A program made the translations under genes and the position numbers. From the NCBI GenBank assembly GCA_029964075.1, contig CM057136.1:8370001-8434000 (forward strand): a stretch of 64,000 bases of DNA, written 5' to 3'. Positions 1-8,885 of this stretch are shown piece by piece. The DNA is from Patiria pectinifera. Taxonomy: Eukaryota > Echinodermata > Asteroidea > Valvatida > Asterinidae. The notes under the pieces are model-generated. The model ran no database searches, was not told the DNA's origin, and worked only from the letters and a program-made list of their open reading frames with translations. The stretch's first letter is position 1. The number at the start of each line of letters is the position of its first letter.

Positions 1-120
1 GCAAATTGACGGGCAGCCGTCTGTGTATACACGTGCACCCCGATCCATCGAAGTCGCAGGAGCACGGGCCTATGGCGCTCTTGATGCCCACGTTGTTGCC
101 ATTTAGCGTCATAGAGAACA
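1..120 (-). CDS. RET: RET, exon for end of cysteine-rich domain (runs off the window)
   Basis: Acceptor GCCAGTCCAG, entering in the phase left by the preceding exon. The first residues read VFSMTLNGNNVGIKSAIGPC, then SCDFDGSGCTC. GIK-x-x-x-G-x-C-x-C and the following C-x-C match GIKAGYGTCNC...KCFC of vertebrate RET, the last block before the final cysteines and the membrane helix. The frame stays open to position 1. Because the last dozen codons (IHRRLPVNL) no longer resemble RET, the true donor could lie before the window edge. The transmembrane segment and kinase must be beyond position 1. Confidence 0.85.
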
Positions 121-610
121 CTGGACTGGCACCCATTGTCTCTACATTTTCGGGAAAAAAAAAGGATAAATAAAAGGAGAATGAAACAAAACTATAGCCA
201 GTACATTTTGGGCGTCTGCATGCAGCCTATATTAAAAACAATGCTTCTACTTTTAAATGCTTTTGCGGACAAAGAGATCCACCCTTCGAGTAGACTGGTT
301 CCCGGTTTCCTTAATTATAGATTCTTATAGAAGCGGAAACTTGTCTTATCTGTGCAGCCAGAAAAAAATATTGCAGGGCTGCCAACAATGCCAAATCTGT
401 AGGGAATTTAACTCAACAAGGGCTGATTGTTATCGTTTGAATTAGCCTCATTTGTTTAACAACCTCTGTATTATAAGAAGAAAAAAAATTATTATCTATT
501 TTGGTATTTACACACTGGTAAAAAGTATGGGCAATATGTATTAAAGCTGTTGGTGTTTGCCTGTGCCATGAAACATGCACCTTTGTGTTTGTCTATAAAT
601 AGCCACCACA

Positions 611-975
611 ATTCGGGCGATTCACGATGCAGTGCGCCACCAAGAGTTTGCCATGGAGAGTCAACTTTTCAAGTTTACGGTCGACAAAATATGGCCCATT
701 TGAATGAGTGTCAGTAGAAAACTTGAGCTATTATGTTATAGATAGGAGCATAGCGTTCTGCCGCCTTACAAAAAATCACCATATTCATACAAAGAAAAAA
801 AAAGGGCAAACATATACTTGAATCATACGCTTACGAAACTACTGACCGGAAAAAACGAACAATTTCAAATGTCCCGCGCTGCGAATTTGTCGACCATCTC
901 CCACAATGCACTGGGAAAAATGAACTCTCCGTGGCAAACTATTGGTGGTGCTCTGCACTGTGAATCGACCGAATT
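611..975. mobile_element. MITE with long terminal inverted repeats, family A copy 1
   Basis: The left end (AATTCGGGCGATTCACGATG) is repeated as an inverted copy at the right end, with about 60 bp of roughly 85% identity including TTTGCCATGGAGAGT. No coding capacity. It lies in the RET intron between the exons at 1437 and 120. A second copy at 8886-9608 is split by a further insertion. Confidence 0.75.
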
Positions 976-1004
976 AACCGCAATCGTAAAAATTTGAAGA
1001 GCAT

Positions 1005-1380
1005 TTTAAGCTCTGGCTTCTACATGTCACTTGGCGGTCGGTCGGTCAGTCGGTTTGTCTGTCTGTTCCCGGAAAATTGACCAAAATAAGGACCCATAAG
1101 TTTCCCAATACATGTACCAAATTACCAAAAAAAACCCAAAAAAAACCAAGCAAACAAATATAATAAATTCCTTACGGAAATTGATTATAACGTTATAGTC
1201 ATGTGGTACTAATACCAAATAACTACAAATCTAGGTATACATCTGAAGTACTGTGTTCCATATGTGCCATCGGTGTCGCATTTTTGGGACGTCGCATTTT
1301 TAAGCTCTGGCAGGGATTGTTTTGACAGATCTTATGCAAGACTTTCATGAAAGATGGCCAGAGCGTATTGAGCACTCGCA
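1005..1380. repeat. Dispersed repeat, copy 1 (about 375 bp)
   Basis: Starts at an AAGCTCTGGC motif, continues through a GGTCGGTCGGT/TGTCTGTCTG stretch, and ends in a segment holding the duplicated GTCGCATTTTT motif. It is colinear with 44358-44775. The copy stops only about 57 bp from the RET cysteine-rich exon. No TIRs or coding frame recognised; class unknown. Confidence 0.7.
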
Positions 1381-1436
1381 TAATTTGTGTTCTTTTTCCG
1401 CGGGGAACTTTTGGTGTTGTCCTTTCTGTTGCCCAC

Positions 1437-1661
1437 CTATGCAATCCTGCGGGCACAGCCGCGGATGAAGCCTTTCTAGATTGTCGCAGACGCCATCCGG
1501 GCAGGTCCTGAAGTCCGGCGAACACGTCGAGAAATCCTCGGAGCAGTTCTTGGTGTTTTGCTGCTGGCGCCACTTGCAGCGGCCGTCCGGTGCGCCGATG
1601 CCGCAGTGGCTGACGCAGTCCTCCCTGGCGTTGTGCCTGGAGCAAGTAGCTGGGGAGGCTT
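1437..1661 (-). CDS. RET: RET, exon for cysteine-rich domain (diagnostic exon)
   Basis: 225 nt. Acceptor TCCTTTTTCTGCAG, donor ATAG/GTGGGC. It enters with 2 nt and leaves in phase 1. This exon identifies the gene. QASPATCSRHNAREDCVSHC matches the first cysteines of the RET domain. APDGRCKWRQ matches SPTGRCEWRQ, FSTCSPDFRTCPDGVCD matches FSTCSPSTKTCPDGHCD, and RLCPQDCIG matches INICPQDCLRG. The vertebrate cysteines of this segment are kept, with one additional cysteine in TKNCSEDF. In vertebrates this membrane-proximal domain contacts the GDNF-family ligand/co-receptor complex, and unpaired cysteines in it cause constitutive dimerisation. Vertebrates encode the same stretch on two exons; here it is one. 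Confidence 0.95.
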
Positions 1662-1791
1662 CTGCAGAAAAAGGATAGATGTGATCCAACACAACAACAA
1701 ATGAGTAACAAGTACGTTTTAGTGACCTGCCATTTAACAGAATCTGAAAATGGGAAACCAATATGAACAATCAACATTTTTACCACCAAAA

Positions 1792-2225
1792 TACACTCAA
1801 CCAAAAAAGAAAGTACACTCTTCCAATACTGTTTATTTTATCTCACTCAAATAACAACTAATCAGTACAGACATTCCTTAACAATCCAGCCCTACTCTTT
1901 ATTTGGCCCGAAACAGTAAGTGTAAGAAATAAGGCAATTTATGACAAATAATATCGAAAAAAACGTTGCAAATTGAGTGTACATGTACACCACAACTTGC
2001 ACATACATAAAATAGTGCAACTTTTATTCGGTATCATTGGTCATCAACTACATAAAATCATAGATATTGTCACTGTTTTGGGCCAAATAAAGAGTATGGC
2101 TGGACTGCTAAGGAATTTTTGTACTGATTAGTTATTATTTGAGCGAGAGGTGCTCAGTAGTTTTTGAGTTAGACAAAAAGTATTGGAAGGGAGCGGGGTG
2201 GGCTTTCGTTTTAGGTTAAGTGCAT
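1792..2225. mobile_element. MITE with CACTCAACC termini, family B copy 1
   Basis: Inverted termini begin (T)ACACTCAACC and end GGTTAAGTGCA. The arms extend over 100 bp and include the pair CTCTTTATTTGGCCC / GGGCCAAATAAAGAG. Flanked by TA. Inserted in the RET intron upstream of the cysteine-rich exon. The sister copy is at 45722-46185. Confidence 0.78.
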
Positions 2226-2672
2226 AAGATGTCAACCTGATTAATATATATATCAAGTTTGTGAACGTTGTATATCCCTAGCGTTGTTACTTTTCCCCCT
2301 TTGTTAATAAATGCTTGTCTAAAAGCTTTTTAAAATTTTTTTTTAATATACGTGTGATTAAGTAAACCAATGTAATTCAAGGAATTACCTAGATCGCAGT
2401 TTGGCCTTTGTTTGGCGTTACCTGCAAGAGTAAAAAATTAGACATAATCGTTTTTAATACCGTAGCTGTTATAGCTTACTATATAACTGTATGAGCTATT
2501 TCAATCATCCAAGAATACAGCTGTTTGCCCAAAATTGCAATGTTGTTGATGTACAGAAGAAAGCTGAACAATGTTTTGAAGAAAAAAAAACATTTGAAAA
2601 ATATGTAAGTCTTTATAATTACATGTATGTATTTATTATCGATCCTCCAAAGAAAGATTGACCTTTTCTATA

Positions 2673-2892
2673 CAGGGTGTCTCAAAAAAAAGGTAACCCT
2701 ACTTGAAAGGGTTATTATGGCCAGACTATTTGTTTACAAGCAAGAAGCATGGTATCATCTTAAAGCTGAAGCTGTGCGCTTTTCAATGATACCTTAGGTT
2801 ACATTCCAGAGTCACGCATCACAGAGCATTGTCTTGAAGCTACAGCCTCGCAAAAAGACAAAGTTGCGGGTATTTCGGGACGCGCTTTATAG
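2673..2892. repeat. MITE fragment ending in the GCGGGTATTT..GGGACGCGC terminus
   Basis: Begins TACAGGGTGTCTCAAAAAA and ends with GTTGCGGGTATTTCGGGACG. The latter is the terminal sequence of the complete element at 35409-36053. Its other end is unlike that element, so this is either a chimeric fragment or a subfamily member. It lies in a RET intron. Confidence 0.5.
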
Positions 2893-2899
2893 AGTACAA

Positions 2900-2995
2900 A
2901 CATGTATAAATATCCAATCCAAATGTTGGTCCAGGTGCGATTCGAACCCAAGCCGAAGCGGTGGAAGGCGAGGAAAGTACCACTATGCAAACTTG
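2900..2995 (-). mobile_element. tRNA-derived SINE head, family S1 (RET intron copy)
   Basis: On the minus strand GCATAGTGGTACTTTCCTCG, then CCTTCCACCGC, and a Pol III B-box-like GGGTTCGAATCGC followed by CCTGGACCAACATTTGGAT. This is the same order as the fuller SINE at 40940-41165. Only the tRNA-like head and a few following bases remain. Confidence 0.7.
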
Positions 2996-3072
2996 ATTCC
3001 CCAACAACAAAAGTAACAGTGGATTATGAAGATTTTATTTATGAGAATGTCTGAACGTCGTATTGAACTTAC

Positions 3073-3322
3073 GCTCTCCTACGATCTCTATCTGCAATAC
3101 CAGCTCGGCTAACAGGCTTTCGCCATGCCAACCGACCTGCCTTTGCACAACGGCCGTGTACCGCGTCAGGCTGCGGTTTGTAAGGGGCGAGGTATCGACC
3201 ACGTAGACAAGCAATGAGGAGTGTTCAAGGCGAAGGAGGCCGCCATCTTGGACGAGGCTGGTCGGAGGCTGCCGCTGGAGGGCGTTTGCGGGTTCGCACG
3301 ATGGGAATTCCAGATCCACGAC
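3073..3322 (-). CDS. RET: RET, exon for cadherin-like domain 4
   Basis: 250 nt. Acceptor TTTTCCTACTGATTAG, donor GAGC/GTAAGT (full consensus). It enters in phase 0 and leaves in phase 1. It encodes VVDLEFPSCEPANALQRQPP, then SLVQDGGLLRLEHSS (RET: VVTSAEDTSGILFVND). After that come LLVYVVDTSPLTNRS (RET: ELHYMVVATDQQTSR) and the final strand LLAELVLQIEIVGE (RET: QAQAQLLVTVEG). Domain order and strand pattern are those of the last cadherin-like repeat before the cysteine-rich domain. Sequon: NRS. Immediately beyond the upstream border lies a dispersed repeat (3369-4078). Confidence 0.9.
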
Positions 3323-3368
3323 CTAATCAGTAGGAAAACCCGGGCAAGGAATTGGTGGAAAGGTATGT

Positions 3369-4078
3369 GTACAAGCATTACATTCACTGTGTGGACTTCC
3401 GAACAAAAGATGTCCACATAAACAAGTTTTCAGATACGTTGTGTGGACTTGCCCACGTCCACACCCACACTTACAGTAGTATTTGGGGTTTATGGGGTAC
3501 CACTATTGTTCGACCGTAATTCCCTTCTTTTGTTCTCCTTTGTCTCCTCAGAAATCTCAAAACCCATAGCGTTATGGTAATTGGGTACTTCAATTTCTAA
3601 AGACAGACTTGCGGGTTACCATTGTCCCAAATGTTGCCCTTTGTTCCCGGTACGCCATAAGTGCCCCTATGTAAGTGCACCCATCTTTGTAAACACCGGC
3701 AATCGTGGACCCCCTATTGTCCCTAATCCTCATTCCTTTGTTTGTACTTTTTAGCAACAGCTCTCATTGGTTTTGTGCACGAATTTCAATTGTGGACTAT
3801 CGGTCAATCGTGGACGTATTGTTTGTGCCCTAATCCTTTTGTCCTAGGTCCTAGATTGTCGGTGGTTACACACGCAAGGTTCCCCTCTCTGGAAGACAGG
3901 TTAAGAGGCATTTTTGGGTTTAGGTTTATCCGTCGCAAAATGAAGAGAAACATTCAAGGGAATCATAGGAAAATAATGTGAAAGAGTTTTCGCAGTGTGA
4001 GTAAAATGACGTATTTCACAGGTTTTTTTTAACAGCACGAAAACAAGGGAATGTCCACACTAGGTATGTAACGTCAAC
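3369..4078. repeat. Dispersed element with GTGTGGAC/GTCCACAC ends, copy 1
   Basis: The left 105 bp (ACAAGCATTACATTCACTGT...) and the right 210 bp (CTGGAAGACAGG to GTCCACACTAGG) match the contiguous copy at 50395-50700. The central 390 bp here are absent there, so this copy carries an insertion or the other a deletion. The short inverted GTGTGGAC ends suggest a DNA transposon derivative. Confidence 0.65.
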
Positions 4079-4373
4079 ATGTGTGCGTTGGGACTAGCCA
4101 AACAGCGGGGATTCGAGGGCGCTGTTTGTTTTTGGGTTATTGCTTAGGCATTGACCCAAATCAATAGCACCCTTCTTTTGTGTTCGCAACATCACAAATG
4201 TGACCTGCTGAGGCTAAAGGAGCCTTTCCGTAGTTAACTAGCTAATGGACTATACTCTCTAAATATGTTAAGATATTTGCGATGTGTTGTAAACAAAAAA
4301 AATGTGAAAATGAGGACGCTTTTGGGGTTCGGGTTTTTGTTTTGAGACCCTGTGTTAATTTATTTGTTCTTAC

Positions 4374-4582
4374 CCGTGTGTACAGGGAGGCGTTCCGGTG
4401 TAAGGTAAGGTTCAGTACATGTTTCAGCAGCTGTATGTCGATCTGCATGGTGACAGCGACGTCCTGGGCGAGCGCTGATTGGCTGGTGTTGGCCGGGCCG
4501 TGTTGGCTTCCGTCCCGCAGATACACGGTGAGGGAGTGACGGGCCCCACAGCACCATGGGAAGGTTTGGTTGAGCCTGAGCT
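4374..4582 (-). CDS. RET: RET, exon for second half of cadherin-like domain 3
   Basis: 209 nt. Acceptor CTTGCTTGCTGTTTCAG, donor ACACGG/GTAAGA, entering with 2 nt and leaving in phase 0. The product opens ELRLNQTFPWCCGARHSLTV, which aligns with the RET segment [20 protein letters not shown]. It then reads VYLRDGSQHGPANTSQ (RET: VLVNDSDFQGPGAG) and ends LNLTLHRNASLYTR. Sequons: NQT, NTS, NLT and NAS. The WCC cysteines have no obvious vertebrate equivalent and could be an extra disulfide. The RDGS turn stands where vertebrates carry NDSD, another residue set implicated in calcium binding. Confidence 0.87.
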
Positions 4583-5324
4583 CTGAAACAGCAAGCAAGC
4601 ACATCAACTCCACACATTTCTCTTTGCAAGAAGTCGTACCGGGAAAAAAGTGGCTGTCCAGCCAAAAGAAATGTAGTTTCGACACAGGATACAGAAAAAA
4701 AAGTTTGTTTTCCATTTGTGTATCGTCACCGACGCCACAAATTACATGTACATAATGCCCAAGTCCACTCACGAGTTACTGCATGAAAACTGCTATATGA
4801 CAAATTTTTGTTTTAAGAAGTAATACCCAGGTGTGCGCGCACATCGGACATTGGCGCAAAAGATTTTCGTTTTCACTGTTACGGAAATACAATTTGGACC
4901 CCAACAAAGTTTTGAAACGTTTGACAGGAATGTACATGTACATGTAATTAATCCGTTCTCTTGTAGGACTACAAAAAAAAAACTGGTGAAATAAAACGGT
5001 GTTACTTTGTGTAAACGAAAATGGTACCGAGTTAGCGAACATTGTTCAATCGGCTCTGTAAAATACGCGCGAGTGGCGCGCACTAAAGTTCACTCGAGTG
5101 TTACTTTGTGATCATGGTGTCGTTGACGGTATGAGAAAAAGCACTAAAGCATGCTGCATGTGTATAAGAAACATCAAAATCACAAAACCCTTTTTTTTTT
5201 AATTGAACTAGTAGTTTGTACATGAAAGAGTCTACTACCATACCAAGTTTAAAGATATCGGTGGTTGCATTTTTTAGGTCAGAGGAAGTTTTTGAGGGCT
5301 TAAGGCACTCAGTGTTTGTCTTAC
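4583..5324. other. RET intron without recognised features
   Basis: Short poly-A/T tracts and TACATGTACATG-type runs only. No open frame with splice borders of the right phase, no TIRs and no SINE motif seen. Confidence 0.5.
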
Positions 5325-5490
5325 CACCAATGATTTTCCCGCTCGACTGCTCCAGAGTTGCTTTTGGTGGCACGCTCGTCGTTGGGATGAAAGCATAGGC
5401 ATCATGGTGTTTTCCCGCCAACGAAACGCCAATCGTCTGCCAGTTCTGGACTCTTGGGTCGTTCGTCTGAATCCACACAAGGTGATCCCC
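5325..5490 (-). CDS. RET: RET, exon for first part of cadherin-like domain 3
   Basis: 166 nt in the preferred model: acceptor GGTTTAAG/GGGG (phase 0) to donor GGTG/GTAAGA (phase 1). The product GDHLVWIQTNDPRVQNWQTI aligns with the RET segment [20 protein letters not shown]. It continues through VSLAGKHHDAYAFIPTT into a polar loop. Compared with vertebrate RET, about 25-30 residues that open domain 3 (including a calcium-ligating DAD) are missing. The frame is open upstream of the acceptor. A second acceptor CATACAG at 5510 (exon from 5509) joins in frame with the donor at 6911 and would add SISFWFK. Transcript data would decide between them. The downstream boundary is secure. Confidence 0.78.
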
Positions 5491-6214
5491 CTTAAACCAG
5501 AATGAAATACTGTATGGTACTAGTCGGGCTGCGTTTGTGTATATGCACGACTTTTAAATGTTTTTTACGGCTGAAAATATAAGGCCACATTTTTACAGGC
5601 AAATTTCCAATGCAATCTCAACACTGTTTAACCAAAAGTTGGTTAAAATGCTGTGGGACAATGTTATTTGCCAAACACCGGTATGAAGGTACCCCATTGG
5701 TTCATTCGGATACAAATTAACCACTCATTGGGAAGAATTTGCCCAAGGGTATCGGCAGTTGGTGTGTTGGGTTCATTGGGCAAAATACCAAACAATTTGC
5801 ACACATTGTTTTAGTGTATCCTTGACCTATTGTGGATGAGGATACACCACATTTTCCATGGCGTACATGTACCATTTCAGGAATTAAAAAATGACACACA
5901 TACAAAGAAATAAACCAACAAATACCCCGACAACCCAAACAAAACAAAACAAAAACAAAAACAAAGTGGAAACTTTAGTTTGTGCAGGCAAGCATATCAG
6001 GTCATATTAGGTGTCGACTATCTAAAGTTAATAACCTCAAAAAGGAATCTTTTTATATATGGAAAACAAAGTAGGCCTACCGTTTGCGTTTATGGATCAG
6101 ACCCTGGACCTTACACCTAATTAAATTGTTTTCTTCTAAGAGATTGCCTGGAACTAGTTGCATAGACGTAGTTGTCAGGTATGACATGGCCTTAAGCCTT
6201 AGTTGTGTTTTCAC

Positions 6215-6890
6215 TAGCCTTGGTCAATGCTCTCGTCGTTATTCGTCCCGTACACGTTCAATCGTCGGCATATATCCTCACGCGCTATGCACATGCATGT
6301 AAAATTACAGCGCGAACAGCGACCTCACGCGGCCACTATTTTAATATGCAAATCAGTTGGAGACGATCGAGAGCCTTGGTTCAATCGTCCATGTGAGGTT
6401 TTGGGGGTGGTGCTCATTATGTTAATAGCCTTAGCTGACCTTAAATGTCATTTTCTTATTGGTCGATCGTTGCGTGGAATCTTGCATAGTGAAACGTGGC
6501 ACCGTACATAATCCATACACGAACACGTTGTGTGTCTCTGCACACGGCACCAATGCACAAAAACTGTGGTTCCTGTCACGTCCGCAAAAGGCGAATAGCT
6601 GCAAATATTTGATGACGTCCGGATTTACCAAGGTGTGATTGGACACTCCACAAATAAGCCCCGCCTACACTTATTTGTATTCGCATACGAGGTCATGCGC
6701 TAGAAATCCAGCGCAAAATAAAGAAAAACATAAGCTTTTGCCGACGATTGAACCAAGGCTCGAGATCGTCCTTAACTGATTTGCATAAAAAAATAGTGGC
6801 CGCATGAGGTCGCTGTTCGCGCTGTATTTTTACATGCATGTGCATAGAGCGCGTGAGGATATATGCCGACGAGAGCATTGACCAAGGCTA
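6215..6890. mobile_element. Mutator-like non-autonomous element with 9-bp target duplication
   Basis: 676 bp with inverted arms of about 170-190 bp starting TAGCCTTGGTCAATGCTCTC and ending with its reverse complement. The 9-bp sequence TGTTTTCAC occurs perfectly on both sides (6206-6214 and 6891-6899). Long TIRs plus 9-bp duplications are the signature of Mutator-like elements. The internal 335 bp show no transposase. In RET orientation it lies just after the splice donor at 6903. Confidence 0.85.
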
Positions 6891-6903
6891 TGTTTTCACT
6901 GAC

Positions 6904-7124
6904 CTTTGACCTGTTTTGTCTGACGCTGATGACGTAGTCAGGCACCTGTTCAACCTGGATCACAATCACTCTGGATTCTGTTCGAGTCTGGTTGGCTCCT
7001 CCCACAGAATGTTCAGCTGTGCATTTCACTGTTAAATTTCTAGACTGCAGTGGTGTATCGGAGTGGCGTATCAAAACTAATTCCGACGTCTGGTTATCAA
7101 TGTAGAGACCTTGAGAGATTTGTT
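6904..7124 (-). CDS. RET: RET, exon for cadherin-like domain 2
   Basis: 221 nt. Acceptor is an excellent T-rich tract ending TTTTTTTCAG. The preferred donor AAG/GTCAGT leaves phase 0. The product runs from EQISQGLYIDNQTSELVLIR to RQNRSK. The RNLTVKCTAEH strand and the ESRVIVIQVEQVP strand align with KYELVAVCTVHAG and EEVVMVPFPVTVYD of vertebrate RET. Sequons: NQT twice, NLT and NRS. The vertebrate acidic calcium motif after the last strand (DEDDSAP) is replaced by EQVPDYV. A second donor 7 nt upstream (CAG/GTCAAA at 6911) is also frame-compatible with an alternative acceptor of the next exon. A transposon with a 9-bp target duplication begins 13 nt into the following intron. Confidence 0.85.
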
Positions 7125-7604
7125 CTGAAAAAAACAAAAGGGGGGGGGAGGGGAAGAAGTGGAATTTAAAAAAGTCTTGTGCAATATTCCTTGACAATCT
7201 CTAGATCTCATCAGCTTTCCAAAATTTTCCAAAGAGAAATGGGCCTTTAATGAATTTTTAAGGGTTGAAGATGTTCATAGTGCGTGTTGCCAAAAAAAAG
7301 GAGAAACCTCATCTGCATGGCATCGAACCGTACACTCCCACTAGCTATTTCTATTATCAACGAGGTAGAAAGTAAACTCTTGGAACGAGGCTGCCAATAC
7401 GGGCAACAGCGCCACCAAATGTCTGATTTTGTGCAGTACTGTCTACCATAAACAGCGCCCACTTGGTTTCTGATATCCTCCTTTTTTCTATGAATCTCAG
7501 TCAATCGGTAAACTTCTAAGAAAAAAACATATTAAAATGATCGATAATTTTAAAGTGCTTAGCGGGACAAGACATTTCGGACAATATTTTGATGAGTGTC
7601 GTAC

Positions 7605-7865
7605 CGGGTAAAAAGGAGTATTTCAAAGAGGCACCATTGGCAGACAAGCATTGCGGGTCGAACCAAAGAGCTCCAAAGGGACCGCTATCAGCGTCGGACC
7701 TGAGCCGGAATACGTAGCTGGCCTCCCCGAAGCAGGAACATAGAGGGGGCGACGGGGCAATGTTCACCGTCACCACGGCAAGGGCTTGCAGTCCAGGGTC
7801 CAGGTCAAAAACTCCGGTGGTTTCCCGCCTGGTCCAGGCAGAAATCTGTAACGTGAAGTTCCAAC
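7605..7865 (-). CDS. RET: RET, exon for end of cadherin-like domain 1 and start of domain 2
   Basis: 261 nt (87 codons). Acceptor: long T-rich tract then CACATACAG. Donor: CCCG/GTACGA, phase 1. Both fit the neighbouring exons. The junction with the upstream exon restores NLTGWNFTL. The product contains ALAVVTVNIAPSPPLCSC, aligning with the RET segment LLTVYLKVFLSPTSL, then YVFRLRSDADSGPFGALWF at the domain 1/2 linker. A cysteine pair (CSC) and a later FDPQC probably form the disulfides that stabilise this linker in vertebrate RET, though spacing differs. Sequon: NFT. In vertebrates the linker carries calcium ligands (ENR). Here an acidic SDADS stands in the equivalent region, so the chemistry may be partly preserved. 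The intron downstream (7604-7125) shows no exon-like sequence. Confidence 0.85.
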
Positions 7866-8103
7866 CTGTATGTGAAGCAGAAAAAAAAATGCATACTTCG
7901 TTTGTGGAAATCGAATGCGAATTAGTATTTTCCAAGGTGCCATACTGTTGATAAGATTATGACGTAGTTTTGCCGCTGGTATAGGTACTTTAGGCACCGT
8001 CGATATCGTATTTTGGCCGATACCGATACATCGGTTTTTTTTCTATATCGATATTATCGATATATCAATATTTTATTAATTTTAATTAGTTAAGTTGTTA
8101 TTG

Positions 8104-8372
8104 TCACATATAGAATGTGTTTGTAGTTTATTTATGCTTTTGAAGCACACTCACCCTCTCTAAAGCGATAGATAATTAGTCCCCCCTTTTTCAGACGTCT
8201 ATTTTTGTGTAATTTCGTGTTGGAATTTAGATACGTTAACGTGTGCAAAATTAACCTGGAAATTACACGAAATACAGACATCTTAAAATTGGGGAATACT
8301 TTTCTATCGCAGAGGGTGAGTGTGCTTAAAGCATAAATAAAATAAACTACAAAGTCTAAATGTGAAAATATG
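8104..8372. mobile_element. Palindromic MITE with GCACACTCACCCTCT arms
   Basis: The arms GTAGTTTATTTATGCTTT and AGCACACTCACCCTCT recur inverted on the right (AGAGGGTGAGTGTGCT and its flank). The arms are about 120 bp each with gaps. It directly abuts the fragment at 8373-8432. Located in the intron 5' of the domain 2 exon. Confidence 0.7.
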
Positions 8373-8432
8373 TGGCCTTTTATTTACAGAGGAAGTCCAG
8401 TAAATTGGCCACATTTATGGGGCTGATAATCA
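8373..8432. repeat. Half copy of the TAGCCCCATAAATGTGG palindromic MITE
   Basis: TGTGGCCTTTTATTTACAG through GGCCACATTTATGGGGCT equals the right half of the complete palindrome at 8967-9126. Confidence 0.65.
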
Positions 8433-8526
8433 GCCACCTTAGATTCATCAAACTGTACAGATTCTAGTTCTCCACCCTTTGAATGTTCCTTTATATTCAC
8501 TATCATATGATTCGTTCATCACCTAC

Positions 8527-8829
8527 CTGTTAAGTTTCCCCTCGCGTCGACAGGCTGTTGTAGAAAAATCCTCCCTGTCTGCTGCTCAACTGCAAAAAGG
8601 TTGCGTGCCCCCACTTCCTCCTCAGCCCCGCTCCTGCCGGAGCCCCCCTGGCCCTCACTAGTTAGCCCATCGCTCCCAAAACTCTGAGTCACTTCCAGCG
8701 CGTATGACGCGCTCGCGTTGGGCGGTGTCGACCGGGTGTAGACCTGCGCAATGGCCTGGTGGTCCGGAAAGTCATTTGGAATGGTTGTCGTGTAGGATTC
8801 CAAGGTGAAATACACGCTCTCTTCGGACG
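8527..8829 (-). CDS. RET: RET receptor tyrosine kinase, exon for cadherin-like domain 1 (partial gene)
   Basis: Most upstream RET exon found, 303 nt (101 codons). The acceptor follows a pyrimidine-rich tract ending in AACAG. The donor is ACAG/GTAGGT, phase 1. It encodes a strand-rich extracellular segment beginning near SEESVYFTLESY, which resembles the start of the first cadherin-like domain of vertebrate RET (LYFSRDAY). Later NLFAVEQQTGRIFLQQPVD matches the cadherin-type D/E-x-x-TG-x-L/I hairpin. A Gly/Ser/Glu-rich insert (about residues 55-75) lengthens a loop relative to vertebrates. Sequons are NAS and NLT. The exon starts with 2 nt of a split codon, so an upstream exon ending in phase 1 (signal peptide) must exist; I could not find it. 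The RET assignment of this exon alone is moderate. It is carried by the phase-compatible chain to the diagnostic cysteine-rich exon. Confidence 0.82.
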
Positions 8830-8885
8830 CTGTTAGTTGTTGAGGAAAAAAGTAATTGAAATGGAATTAGATGCAAGCAGCTTCA

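Noticed and set aside
7247..7504. 85-residue open frame in the RET intron as an extra exon
   Set aside because: The flanking RET exons already join in phase across it, and its sequence has no similarity to a cadherin-like domain.
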